64,000 bases of DNA from Robbsia betulipollinis (lineage in GTDB: Bacteria; Pseudomonadota; Gammaproteobacteria; Burkholderiales; Burkholderiaceae), in contig NZ_JAPMXC010000001.1 of NCBI RefSeq assembly GCF_026624755.1, positions 2,266,365 through 2,330,364 on the forward strand, read 5' to 3'. Shown one piece after another: positions 34,363-43,273 of this stretch; the first letter of the stretch is position 1; each line of letters begins with the position of its first letter. Made by a program: the position numbers and the translations under genes. The notes under the pieces were generated by a model. That model saw only the letters and a list, made by a program, of their open reading frames with translations, had not been told where the DNA came from and did no database searches.

Positions 34363-34797
34363 TCCAAGAATGCGTTTACGCGCTTTTTGTACGATCAGAA
34401 ATGGGGCAGGGTGTACCGGCAGGAAGGCAGCAATGCGCCGGGCGTGGTGGGCCGGGCGTTTCACTCGGGACGCCGCGCGGTCGAGCCCACCGACGGGCCG
34501 GGCATCCGCACTTACGGCCCCTATCTGACGCTGGCACCGGGACGGTATCGGGTAACGGTCTGGTACGCTGCATCGGGCGATGACGGCAGTGGCTATCTCG
34601 ACATCATCGGAACGCTCAAAGGCGTCGCCGGAACGACGCTTTTCAAACAAAGTCTCGGCTCCGGGAACGACCTTGAAATGCGCACCACGGTCACCATTGC
34701 GCCGGGCGGCGTCATCCACTTCGAGGTAAGGTCCTGGTTTTCCGGACACGGCATGCTGCTGGTCAAGAATATGGAGATTGCACCGGTCGACGGGTGA
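34363..34797 (+). pseudogene. Broken copy of the C-terminal beta domain of the next gene
   Basis: The frame opens after a TAG at 34348 with no ATG and reads KNAFTRFLYDQKWG at its beginning, matching KNAFDQFLFNKGLAG in the C-terminal part of the 34908 product. Further matches are TYGPY, GRYRVT, YLD-IGT and FEVR-WFSGHG, through to the C-terminus. It therefore corresponds to roughly the last 145 residues of that protein without its membrane part. It lies directly behind the aldolase gene. A TTG at 34387 could start a free-standing beta-domain protein, but a duplication or deletion remnant is more likely. Confidence 0.7.
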
Positions 34798-34907
34798 ACC
34801 GTTTCGCAGCAGCCGTCCGGAGCACACGGTCCGCTCAGCGCGTGCCGGCACTGAACTTTCAACACGCGGCGCCAGGGCGTGGGCCGCGGCAACACTTCAA
34901 TGGTTGA

Positions 34908-36965
34908 ATGTATATGCGGATGAACAAGAGCGGGACAGGCGAGCTGGTTCTCGCCGGTATTGCGGTGCTCGCCGTAACAGCGTTGCTATGGATAAAAATC
35001 AACAGCGGCTGGCTCGATAGCGATCAGTTGTACATGGAGGGAATATCGAAGGACCTGCTCCTGCTGGGCGGGCACTGGTCCGACTGGAAATTCTCGCCGG
35101 CCCCGGACTATTTTCCGGACATGTTGCTCTACCTGCTGTGCGCGAAGTTCATCGCGTCGACCGTATGCAGGATATTCATCGTATCCGCGTTGCAGGTGGT
35201 GTTTCTGTCCGCCGCGGTGGTCTGGCTGGCACGCACCCTCCATCCTGCCGTGTCGGCACGCGCGCTGGCCATCCTGTTGCTGCTGATCGGATTCTTCACG
35301 CTGGTGTGCGCGAAGTCCGCCATATGGATCTATTTTTATTCCACGAACAGCCATTTCGCTTCGTTGCTGCTCACCGTTTTCAATCTGGCGGTCGCGATCC
35401 GGTTTTTCAGACGGCCCAGCGCGGGCAAGGCGGTGCTGTTCATCGCAACGGGCATTCTAGCCGCCTTGTCGACGAGGATATATTTTCTTTCGTTTCTGTT
35501 TCCGGCGATCCTGTTCGCCTTGTTTCTGCTTACCCGAAAGGGGCGTGCGCTGTTTCCCGACATCGGGGCGGGCACCAAGATCGGGTTTGCGCTGGCGAAC
35601 CCGCTGACTTTCGTGGTGGAAAACGTCCTGTCGCCCCTTATCTCGAAAAACGATGTGCTCGGGCAGCGGGTGCCGTTCACCCTCAAGGCCGCGCGCAATT
35701 CGCTGAAGCTGTGCTTCGAGACACTGGTGAATTCGTTCTCTCTGGAAAGCGGCTATCGCCTCGTCTTCAGCGTGGCGGCGCTTGCCTGCGTTCTTTTTCT
35801 CATATCGAAAGCGCGCACGGGAACGCTTTTCAGGAACCCTGCAGACTCGCGGGCACCGGTAGGCCGCGAGTCTGCGGAGCAAGCGGCGACGCAGGTCGAC
35901 GGTTTTGCTTTCGTGGCGCTGTTCGTCTGCTTCGTGGCGCCGATCAATTTTCTCGGTGCGGTGCTGTCCGGCGGCTATGTGGACCTGGAGGGCTTCAGAT
36001 ATTTCGCCGGCCTGATCGCGGTCGTCATGGTCCTGGCCGTGACGGTGGCCGACCGGGACGGGTTCCTGCTGCGCCGCCATGTCGGCTGGTCATGCCGGGC
36101 GGTCGCGATCTTTCTGACGCTCGCGAGTGCAGGTTTCTTTCTCGCCGGCAGAAGTCATGACGCGGGCGTGCCGCCCATCGTATCGTGCCTGGACAAGATA
36201 GAAAAGGATGGGTTCCACCTGGAAGCGGGAACGGCGGATTACTGGTACGCCCGCGGCGTCAGTCATTATCTGCCCAACAAGAACTGGATCGTGACCACCG
36301 ATCACGACATGAGCCCTCTGTTCTGGATGTCATCGCTGGGGCCGATAGCGAAACGCCAGCACTACGGCTATCACTACAATTTCGTCATCATCCGCGACCC
36401 GGGAACCCCGATCTACTTCGACTATACGGCGCAGACCATCGGCAAACTGCTGCCCGAGCCGAGTCGCAAGCTGTACTGTCCGGCAAGCCATGCAACGGTC
36501 TGGATCTACGCGAATGACGATCTGGATGTCGCCCTGAAAAACGCGTTCGATCAGTTTCTTTTCAACAAGGGGCTGGCCGGGACATTCGCGCAGGCGGGGC
36601 AATCGCTACCGGGAACGACCGGCGCCATGTCCGGTACGACGCGCCGCGCGGCGGCGGGCACGGATGCAGCCGGTTTTCTGACCTATGGCCCCTACGCGAA
36701 TCTGCGAAAGGGACGCTACCGGGTGACGATCTCGTACGTCACCCGGGGCGGCGACGGCGGCAATTATCTCGACATGATCGGCACGGTCAAGGCGAAGACG
36801 GGAGTTCAGCTGTTCCGGCAGGAGTTGCAGCGTGACGGCGAGCACGAGATCGGCACGGTCATCGATACGGAACAGAACGCCATCGGGAATTTCGAGGTAC
36901 GCACATGGTTCTCGGGCCACGGCGAATTGGTCTTCAAGAATCTAACGATTTCCCGGATGCCTTGA
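34908..36965 (+). CDS. Polytopic membrane protein with C-terminal beta-sandwich domain, function unknown
   Basis: 685 residues. About eleven hydrophobic helices cover residues 10-420. A soluble part (about 430-545) contains YWYARGVSHYLPNKNWIV, and a beta-rich C-terminal domain (about 560-685) holds TYGPYANLRKGRYRVTISY and FEVRTWFSGHGELVF, which looks like a carbohydrate-binding fold. The architecture recalls GT-C glycosyltransferases or modifying enzymes of lipid-linked glycans, but no known family motif is recognised. The C-terminal domain is duplicated as a remnant just upstream. Confidence 0.7.
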   Translation: MYMRMNKSGTGELVLAGIAVLAVTALLWIKINSGWLDSDQLYMEGISKDLLLLGGHWSDWKFSPAPDYFPDMLLYLLCAKFIASTVCRIFIVSALQVVFLSAAVVWLARTLHPAVSARALAILLLLIGFFTLVCAKSAIWIYFYSTNSHFASLLLTVFNLAVAIRFFRRPSAGKAVLFIATGILAALSTRIYFLSFLFPAILFALFLLTRKGRALFPDIGAGTKIGFALANPLTFVVENVLSPLISKNDVLGQRVPFTLKAARNSLKLCFETLVNSFSLESGYRLVFSVAALACVLFLISKARTGTLFRNPADSRAPVGRESAEQAATQVDGFAFVALFVCFVAPINFLGAVLSGGYVDLEGFRYFAGLIAVVMVLAVTVADRDGFLLRRHVGWSCRAVAIFLTLASAGFFLAGRSHDAGVPPIVSCLDKIEKDGFHLEAGTADYWYARGVSHYLPNKNWIVTTDHDMSPLFWMSSLGPIAKRQHYGYHYNFVIIRDPGTPIYFDYTAQTIGKLLPEPSRKLYCPASHATVWIYANDDLDVALKNAFDQFLFNKGLAGTFAQAGQSLPGTTGAMSGTTRRAAAGTDAAGFLTYGPYANLRKGRYRVTISYVTRGGDGGNYLDMIGTVKAKTGVQLFRQELQRDGEHEIGTVIDTEQNAIGNFEVRTWFSGHGELVFKNLTISRMP

Positions 36966-36993
36966 TCCTTCTTCGCTGGGCGCGGCACCCGCC

Positions 36994-38019
36994 TCAACGC
37001 CACATCGATCTGGCGGAGATGCGGGAACGGTGCACCCGGAATTCCTCCCCCTTCAGCAGCTCCTGATAGAGCCGCACGAGGGGCAGGTCGGCGCGGTTTT
37101 CCCAATACTGGATATCGTGCGCTCCTGGCGGGCGCGCCAGAATTCTCTCGAATGCCAGCGTGATGCCGGCGACCGTTGTCGGCGCGTTGAGTTCGCCGTC
37201 GAGCAGATCCCACGTCATCAGCCGAACCAGGTGGTCCGCGCTTTCGATGGAGGCGGCACCGAACACCCGTTGTGCAAACACTTTCGCCCATGCGTGATCC
37301 GGATGCCGTGCGTCGTCCAGAGCGAATCCATAGCTGTTGAGCGCGACGGCGCCATCGAAGGGATTGACCGGCGTCTTGAAATGTTCCGCGAGCGCGGCGT
37401 GTTCCTGCGCCACGTAGTACCGGTTGATTCCGTCGAAGAAAGCGAAGTGGTAGCCCGCGCGCAGCAGGTCGGGTTCCCAGCCGTCCCACGCCGGCGTCGG
37501 CAGGCCGGGCAGGGTGGCTTCCACCACCACGACCGCGGGCCGCCAGCGCGCCCAGTCCCCTCCGGCAATGACGTCCGCCTCGGCGCCCTCGACATCGATT
37601 TTGAGAAAATCGATGGAAGCGGGAGCATGGCGTTCGCATAAAGTGGCCAGCGTCAGCACATCCACGGCAATCGATTCGATGTGCGCGGCGTGGCGCTCGA
37701 TCAGGTCCGATTCCTGTTTCAACAGCGACGACAGATGGTCGGCGTTCGCGCTGATGTTGAAATAGGCCCGATCGTTCCTGCGGCCGATGGCTACCCCCAG
37801 GTTGATATCCCTGGGCCGTGCGGCCTGCAGTTCTTTCAGACGAAACGGCGTGGGTTCGACATTGATGCCGTGCCATCCCCGTTGATAGAAATGATAGGCA
37901 GTGTTTGAAACGACCGGATGACATGCGCCCAGATCGATGTAAAACCCCTGTTTCTTGTTTGCGAAACAACGTTCCAGGTAAACATCTTCAAATATTTGCG
38001 CGTATGAAAGCATGGGCAT
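36994..38019 (-). CDS. FkbM-family methyltransferase with C-terminal extension
   Basis: 341 residues. The FkbM domain runs from YAQIFEDVYLERCF through the SAM site FYIDLGACHPVVSNTAYHFY and the DFLKIDVEGAEADVI motif, with GYHFAFFDGINRYYV after it. From about 225 the protein continues into a helical extension ending ILARPPGAHDIQYW and ELLKGEEFRVHRS, which resembles a DUF4214-like module. FkbM enzymes O-methylate sugars or polyketides. It probably caps or decorates the surface glycan. Convergent with the upstream plus-strand gene (28 bases apart). Confidence 0.85.
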   Translation of the reverse strand: MPMLSYAQIFEDVYLERCFANKKQGFYIDLGACHPVVSNTAYHFYQRGWHGINVEPTPFRLKELQAARPRDINLGVAIGRRNDRAYFNISANADHLSSLLKQESDLIERHAAHIESIAVDVLTLATLCERHAPASIDFLKIDVEGAEADVIAGGDWARWRPAVVVVEATLPGLPTPAWDGWEPDLLRAGYHFAFFDGINRYYVAQEHAALAEHFKTPVNPFDGAVALNSYGFALDDARHPDHAWAKVFAQRVFGAASIESADHLVRLMTWDLLDGELNAPTTVAGITLAFERILARPPGAHDIQYWENRADLPLVRLYQELLKGEEFRVHRSRISARSMWR

Positions 38020-38166
38020 TTCCGTTACAACAAATTCGTTAAATATTTACCTGGGAATACACGCAAACGAGGATAGCACGAGGCCTTGCCATGCAACCGT
38101 ATATCCGGAGAAACGTTGCAGTGCGTGGTCTTCGCGAGACGTCGGGTCCGTCGCGCGCCGTCGGAT

Positions 38167-39270
38167 TCAGGCTAGGAGACGCCGGTAGAGCGCCGCATAC
38201 CGGTCCACCATGACCGCGGAGGTAAACAAGCGCTGGTAACGTGCGCCGGATTGTTTTCCCATCGCCGCGGCTTCGACGGGGTGGGTCGCCAGCCACGCGA
38301 TACCGTCGCGCAATGCTTGCGGATCAGCCGCCGGCACGACGAGACCCGTCTCACCCGCGATATTGACGTACGAGGTGCCCGTGCCCAGTTCGCAGGACAA
38401 CAGAGCTTTCTCGAACATTGCGCCTTCAAGCAGCGACAGGCCGAATGCCTCGGAGCGTAGATGCGAGGGAAACACCAATGCCTTGCACAGCGTCAGCAGC
38501 GCGATTTTGTCTTCGTCCGCCACCGCGCCGACGAAATGCACATGCGTCAGCTTCAGGGCGGCCGCCTGCTGGCGCAGGGCGGATTCCTCGGGGCCGGCAC
38601 CGACGATGACCATCGGATAGGTGGTTCCCCGCAGCGCCTCGAGGAGATGGTGCAGTCCCTTGTAATAGCGCAAATTGCCCACGAACAGGAAAAACCCGTC
38701 CGGCAGGCAGGCGCGCCATTGCGCCAGCCGTGTGACGCTGGCCGCGGGGTAGGCCGCCTTGTCGAGTCCCAGCGGAATGACGACGGTCTTTTCGCGATAC
38801 GCCGTAAGTACCGTGCTGGTCTCGATGTAGTTTGGCGACGTGGCCACAATGCAGTCGACGCTTGCCAGAAAACGCTGCATCAAAGGCCGGTACAGGCGCA
38901 GCAGTCTTTGCTGTTTGACGATGTCCGAGTGATACGTCACGACGGTCGGCTTTTTCAGCTGCGTGCAGAAATGCACCATGTCCGCGAAGGGCCAGGGGAA
39001 ATGGTAATGCACGATGTCGGCCCGCGCCGCGAGTTGCCTGAATTGGCCGAAAGCGGACAGGGAAAAGCTGGACGACGCGATTTTGAGATCCTGACGGGCG
39101 CGATAGTGGCGGTGGTGGCCAAAATCGGTGGTGCCCCGCGTCTTGCTGACCGTCAGCACATCGCTTTCGATCCCCTGCGCCGCCGCGCCGGTGCAGAGTT
39201 CCCAAATGAATTGTTCGACACCGCCCTGAGAGTCAGGCTTGTAGGTCTTGTAAAAATGCAGAATGCGCAT
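38167..39270 (-). CDS. GT4 family glycosyltransferase
   Basis: 367 residues. It starts MRILHFYKTYKPDSQGGVEQF, the usual acceptor-side glycine loop of GT4. FLFVGNLRYYKGLHHLLEAL, VIVGAGPEES and the donor motif SEAFGLSLLEGAMFEKALL (EX7E) are clear. The ATG at 39270 was preferred over an upstream one at 39366 that adds 32 unrelated residues. It lies in a minus-strand group with the AGE-family gene and another GT4. Confidence 0.9.
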   Translation of the reverse strand: MRILHFYKTYKPDSQGGVEQFIWELCTGAAAQGIESDVLTVSKTRGTTDFGHHRHYRARQDLKIASSSFSLSAFGQFRQLAARADIVHYHFPWPFADMVHFCTQLKKPTVVTYHSDIVKQQRLLRLYRPLMQRFLASVDCIVATSPNYIETSTVLTAYREKTVVIPLGLDKAAYPAASVTRLAQWRACLPDGFFLFVGNLRYYKGLHHLLEALRGTTYPMVIVGAGPEESALRQQAAALKLTHVHFVGAVADEDKIALLTLCKALVFPSHLRSEAFGLSLLEGAMFEKALLSCELGTGTSYVNIAGETGLVVPAADPQALRDGIAWLATHPVEAAAMGKQSGARYQRLFTSAVMVDRYAALYRRLLA

Positions 39271-39396
39271 GACGGCTCGGTGTTCGGGATGGGACGGAAT
39301 GTTGTGCGAAGCGAAACGGTTCCAAACCGTTCCAGACGCCGGCTGCCGGGCAGGGCGCTCGCGCACGCCGGCACCGGCCCGGGCCCGCGACCCTTC

Positions 39397-40512
39397 TCAG
39401 GGCAAGGCCTCGTAGCTTCCCAGCAAATGGTAGGGCGTGGTCGACGGCATGTCGGCGCGGCGAATCGCCCCGTCCGCTGCAAGTATCTCGTGCCAGCCCT
39501 GGGCGTGTACGAAACGCGTCTCGAAAAGCGCGGCCTGCGCCGGCAGCTTCTCGCGCTGCAGTGCCGCCGGGTGACATGCCAGGGCGCGCAGGTATTCGGT
39601 CTGAGCCCAGATCCGCTGCTGCGCTTCGCATACCCGACCGTGCCGGTCGAGAACGGCGGCGACGCCACCGGTGAGCGGATCCACGCCGTGCGTTTGCGCG
39701 AAGTCGAATGCCCGCAGCAGGTGCCGATCGAGGCCGGTGCGCGCGAAGCCGGGATAGCTCCCGTGGTAGGCCAGATAGAACCACTCGAACTGGTGGCCGG
39801 GTTCGATCCAGGCTGCGTCCAGGCACTCCGGCAGTTCCATGACGCAGCCGCTCGACGTGTCGATGAAAACGCGCTGGATGCCGGTGAGCACGGCATCCAG
39901 CGCAGCGTCGAAGCGCGCATCGCTCTCCACCTGTCTGGCGAGAAGATAGGCTTCCGTGAGATGCATCAGCGGATTCTGCTGCGCGGTGCTGTGCGTTGTC
40001 TTGAAATCGCGGCTGACGAGGGATGCCGGCAGCCCGTTGGCGGGGTCCGTGGGAAACCGCTCGGTGATCAGGCGGGCGGTGTCGGAGACGGCCTGACGCG
40101 CGTCCTGCGCCCCGAACGCGCCCAGATAGGCTGCGCAGGCGAAGATGACGAAGGCATGGGTGTAGAGGTCTTTGTTCGCGTCCAGGACGTGACCCGTGCC
40201 GTCGATGCTGTAGACATAACCGCCGTGCTCGGCGTCGTGGAAATGCCGCTGCAGCGAGGCGAACAGCGCGTCGGCGTGCCGCTGGTCGCCGAGTCTGGAA
40301 AAAATGTAGAGCTGCCTCGCGCAGGCCATCGCGCGATGGCGCGACGCGGCAACCGGCGCGACGCCCAGCATCGCTTCGTGCGGCAGTCCGAGCGTTTGAT
40401 CGAAGCCCGGCCCGCGCCACATGGGAACGACGACTTCTGCGTAATGTCGTCGCAGTCTGCCGATGGTGTCGGCAAGGGCCGGATCGTGGTGCGGGTGAGC
40501 AAGGTTGGACAT
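39397..40512 (-). CDS. AGE family epimerase/isomerase (mannose isomerase / N-acylglucosamine 2-epimerase-like)
   Basis: 371 residues, an (alpha/alpha)6 barrel enzyme. The two histidine motifs used for proton transfer are present: QQNPLMHLTEAYLLA and EPGHQFEWFYLAYHG. An early VVPMWRGPGFD fits the family. It could interconvert mannose with fructose or glucose, or HexNAc with ManNAc; GDP-D-rhamnose synthesis nearby makes a mannose-related role plausible. The ATG at 40512 was chosen; an upstream start at 40677 would add 55 residues without family resemblance. Confidence 0.83.
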   Translation of the reverse strand: MSNLAHPHHDPALADTIGRLRRHYAEVVVPMWRGPGFDQTLGLPHEAMLGVAPVAASRHRAMACARQLYIFSRLGDQRHADALFASLQRHFHDAEHGGYVYSIDGTGHVLDANKDLYTHAFVIFACAAYLGAFGAQDARQAVSDTARLITERFPTDPANGLPASLVSRDFKTTHSTAQQNPLMHLTEAYLLARQVESDARFDAALDAVLTGIQRVFIDTSSGCVMELPECLDAAWIEPGHQFEWFYLAYHGSYPGFARTGLDRHLLRAFDFAQTHGVDPLTGGVAAVLDRHGRVCEAQQRIWAQTEYLRALACHPAALQREKLPAQAALFETRFVHAQGWHEILAADGAIRRADMPSTTPYHLLGSYEALP

Positions 40513-40683
40513 GTCGGAAGCATTGTGAATACGGGATATTTCGGCCGTTGCGTCCCAGCCGGACACCGGCGGCATGCGGATCCCCCTCGCATGCCGGGGC
40601 GTCATCGATGCCGTTGCGGCCCTGGGCGGGGCCCCGGGGGGCGTCTCACCCGTCATGCCGGTGACCGCCCGCCCCACGCGCGT

Positions 40684-41868
40684 CTACGACGCGATCCGGC
40701 GATATAATTCGGCCGTGCGGTTGGCGGTTTGTTCCCAACTGAATGCACGGGCGCGAGCGGCGCCCCGTGCCTGGAGCGTGCGCCAGAGTTCGTCGTCTTC
40801 CAGCAAGCGTCGCATGGCGGCGGCGATTTCGCTCGCATCGAGTGGCGAGACCAGCAAGGCGGCATCCCCGGCGACTTCGGGCAGCGAGGTGGTGTTCGAT
40901 GTGATGACCGGCAGACCCGAGGCGAAAGCCTCGAGAACGGGCAGGCCAAAACCCTCGTACAGCGATGGAAACACAAGTGCCCGCGCCGATTGCAGAAGCG
41001 CTTTTTTCTGCAGTGGCGTCACATAGTTCAGCCAGCGTCCCGTTCCATCCTCCTGCAGCGTGGCCAGTGCAGCGCGTTCCGCTTCCGACGACCATCCCTC
41101 GCGGCCGGCCACGATCAATGGGCAGGCGCGCCGGATATCCAGCGGCAGGGATTTGAACGCTTCGACGATGCGCAGGATGTTCTTGCGCGGCTGCAACGTG
41201 CCGATGAACAGGAAAAAGGGTGGCATCAGGCCCAGTTCCCGAAGGCTCGCGAGCTTTTCCTCTTCCGAAAGCATGATGAAGAAATCGTCGTTCACGCCGA
41301 GTTCTATCGGCGTGATGCGCTCCGCCGGAATGCGGAAGTGGTGGGCGATGTCGTCGATGACGAATTTCGAAATCGTGATGTAGTGGTCCGCCCACTGGAC
41401 GGAGCGGCGAAAGAGCCAGTTCTTCAACGCGCGATGGTTGACGTCGGTCCACTCCGGATGCATCAACGGAATCGGATCCATGACCGTTGCCACGACCGGA
41501 ATATTGCGCAGTTTCGGCACGTGATGATCAGTAGCGTGGAACACGTCGAAGCGGCTCGCAAGATTGCGGCTTCCCGTGAATGCCACGCCTGTCGCCGCAC
41601 TTCGCAACAGATTGATCGAGAACGAGCCCGGCATCGTCTCCACCCCGCTGCTGACCCGCGTACCGCGAAACCCTTCGCAAGCAATCGGATGCGGATCGAT
41701 TCGGGCGTCCCCCAGATGCTTGAGCAATTCGGCAGTGTACGTACCGATTCCATCCAGGTGCCCGTTCGAGTTCATCGCGCGTTCGAGGACGGTGGCGCCC
41801 AATGCGACCTGCAGGCGGGAGGACGTGTCACGGGAGCCGTCGACGGGGGAAATAGGGGCAGAGATCAA
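40684..41868 (-). CDS. GT4 family glycosyltransferase (mannosyltransferase-like)
   Basis: 394 residues. A glycine-rich acceptor loop (GHLDGIGTYTAELLKHL) follows a 30-residue N-terminal extension. FLFIGTLQPRKNILRIVEAF, PLIVAGREGW and SLYEGFGLPVLEAFASGLPV (EX7E) with SLPEVAGDAALL are textbook GT4. It resembles O-antigen mannosyl- or rhamnosyltransferases. It is the first gene of the minus-strand group and is divergent from the epimerase gene at 42291. Confidence 0.9.
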   Translation of the reverse strand: MISAPISPVDGSRDTSSRLQVALGATVLERAMNSNGHLDGIGTYTAELLKHLGDARIDPHPIACEGFRGTRVSSGVETMPGSFSINLLRSAATGVAFTGSRNLASRFDVFHATDHHVPKLRNIPVVATVMDPIPLMHPEWTDVNHRALKNWLFRRSVQWADHYITISKFVIDDIAHHFRIPAERITPIELGVNDDFFIMLSEEEKLASLRELGLMPPFFLFIGTLQPRKNILRIVEAFKSLPLDIRRACPLIVAGREGWSSEAERAALATLQEDGTGRWLNYVTPLQKKALLQSARALVFPSLYEGFGLPVLEAFASGLPVITSNTTSLPEVAGDAALLVSPLDASEIAAAMRRLLEDDELWRTLQARGAARARAFSWEQTANRTAELYRRIAS

Positions 41869-42290
41869 GGTTTTTATAGGAGGATGTCCAGGGGAAACTG
41901 ACGTAATATCGCGATGGCAGCAATGTCCACGGAATTCTACCCCAGAGCCACGGGCTCACTATGGGAAAGCGCATCCGTTTGGATCCGCGTCGAGACGCGT
42001 CGAGACGCGTTCCGGTTACGCTGCGCGGAGACAGCGGTAACTGTTGGTTCCCGGCAACGTGGGTTTGGCCGTGCCCGGATGCCCCGGCCGGGGCCGCATG
42101 GCGGCTTGCCGCGGCAAGCCTGGCCGGGTGCACACCGGGGGCGCGACGCTGCTGGTAAAGTTGCGATGGCCGGTACCGCCGTTTTCCAGGAAGGGTAGGC
42201 CGCACGCGGCCATGCGCCCCGTCCGGCGCGCGGCGCGTTGCCAGGGGACGGCGCCCGGCGCAGTGGGCGATTTGATTTGATCCGGACACT
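41869..42290. other. Divergent intergenic region with strong palindromes
   Basis: 422 bases between divergent units. It holds a 10-bp direct repeat (cgagacgcgt twice, 41991-42010) and two perfect palindromes, gccccggccggggc (42081-42094) and ggcttgccgcggcaagcc (42103-42120). No gene is visible; promoters for both units are expected here. Confidence 0.6.
42103..42120. repeat. Perfect 18-bp palindrome
   Basis: ggcttgccgcggcaagcc, 9 bases before the next GC-rich palindrome partner ends. It could be a protein-binding dyad or a hairpin. No T-run follows. Confidence 0.8.
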
Positions 42291-43271
42291 ATGAATATTT
42301 TGATCACCGGCGCGAACGGCTTTGTCGGCCGTTCGCTGTCGAAAGCATTGCTGCGCGCCAATCACACCGTGTTCGGTGTGACGTCGCGCGCGGGAGAATG
42401 CCTGCCGGGCGTGAAGGAGTGGCTCTGCGCGCGGCGCGATTTCGTCGATCTGGCGCACGTCTGGCAGCGGGACATCCCAATCGACTGTGTGGTGCATCTT
42501 GCGTCCCGTGTGCATAAGCGCGATGAAAACCGGCAGCAGGGCGCCGCCTTGCTCGCGCAATATCGGGAAACGAACGTCAACGGCAGTGTGCGCGTCGCGC
42601 AGGCCGCGCAGGCCGCGGGCGTGCGCCGTCTGGTCTTTCTGAGCAGTATCAAGGCGCTGGGCGACACGGAGCCCGGCACGTCCGCGCATCCCTGGCGGGA
42701 AGACGACGTGCCGCACCCGTGCGATCCGTACGGCATTTCCAAACGGGAAGCGGAAGACGCGTTGCTCGAATTCTCCCGCAACAACCTGATCGAAGTCGTG
42801 GGACTGCGCCCGCCGCTCGTGTACGGGCCCGAGGTGCGTGCCAATTTTCTGCAGCTCATGCGTGCGACTGCGTCGGGCTGGCCGATGCCGCTCGGCGGCG
42901 TGACGGCGAAACGCAGCATCATCTTCGTCGAGAACCTGGGCGACGCAATCGCCTTGTGCTGCCATCATCCGGCGGCAAGCGGCCATATTTTTCATGTCAG
43001 CGATGGCCAGGACATGACCGTCGGCGAAATGATTCGCGTGTTGGAACGCGGCCTCGGCAAGCGGGCGCGTCTGCTCGATGTCCCGCTCGACTGGCTGACC
43101 CTCGCCGGGCGCCTGAGCGGCCGCGCGGATCAGATTCAGAAACTGACGTCGCCGTTGCGGCTCGATATCCATCTTATCCGCCGGACCCTACACTGGACAC
43201 CCCCGCATTCCGTCGAGCGGGGTCTCATGGAGACAGCCGCCTGGTTTCAACTGCAGCGGCGGGGGCAGTGA
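42291..43271 (+). CDS. NAD-dependent epimerase/dehydratase (WbiG-like, UDP-HexNAc C4 epimerase/reductase)
   Basis: 326 residues of the extended SDR family. ITGANGFVGRSL binds NAD, FLSSIKALGD carries the Ser, and DPYGISKREAED holds the YxxxK pair. The position directly before a PNPT gene and a large membrane dehydratase is the wbiG-wbiH-wbiI order of Burkholderia and parallels WbpV/WbpL/WbpM of Pseudomonas. It probably reduces or epimerises the 4-keto sugar made by the 44346 product to UDP-QuiNAc or UDP-FucNAc. Which one cannot be said. Confidence 0.82.
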   Translation: MNILITGANGFVGRSLSKALLRANHTVFGVTSRAGECLPGVKEWLCARRDFVDLAHVWQRDIPIDCVVHLASRVHKRDENRQQGAALLAQYRETNVNGSVRVAQAAQAAGVRRLVFLSSIKALGDTEPGTSAHPWREDDVPHPCDPYGISKREAEDALLEFSRNNLIEVVGLRPPLVYGPEVRANFLQLMRATASGWPMPLGGVTAKRSIIFVENLGDAIALCCHHPAASGHIFHVSDGQDMTVGEMIRVLERGLGKRARLLDVPLDWLTLAGRLSGRADQIQKLTSPLRLDIHLIRRTLHWTPPHSVERGLMETAAWFQLQRRGQ

Positions 43272-43273
43272 GC

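Noticed and set aside
34338-34583. 81-codon plus-strand frame starting GTG after the aldolase gene
   Set aside because: Overlaps the beta-domain remnant in another frame; only the remnant frame has homology within the window.
38461-40707. 748-codon plus-strand frame
   Set aside because: It is antisense to the GT4 gene (38167-39270) and the AGE-family gene (39397-40512), both with clear motifs; the product has no recognisable features.
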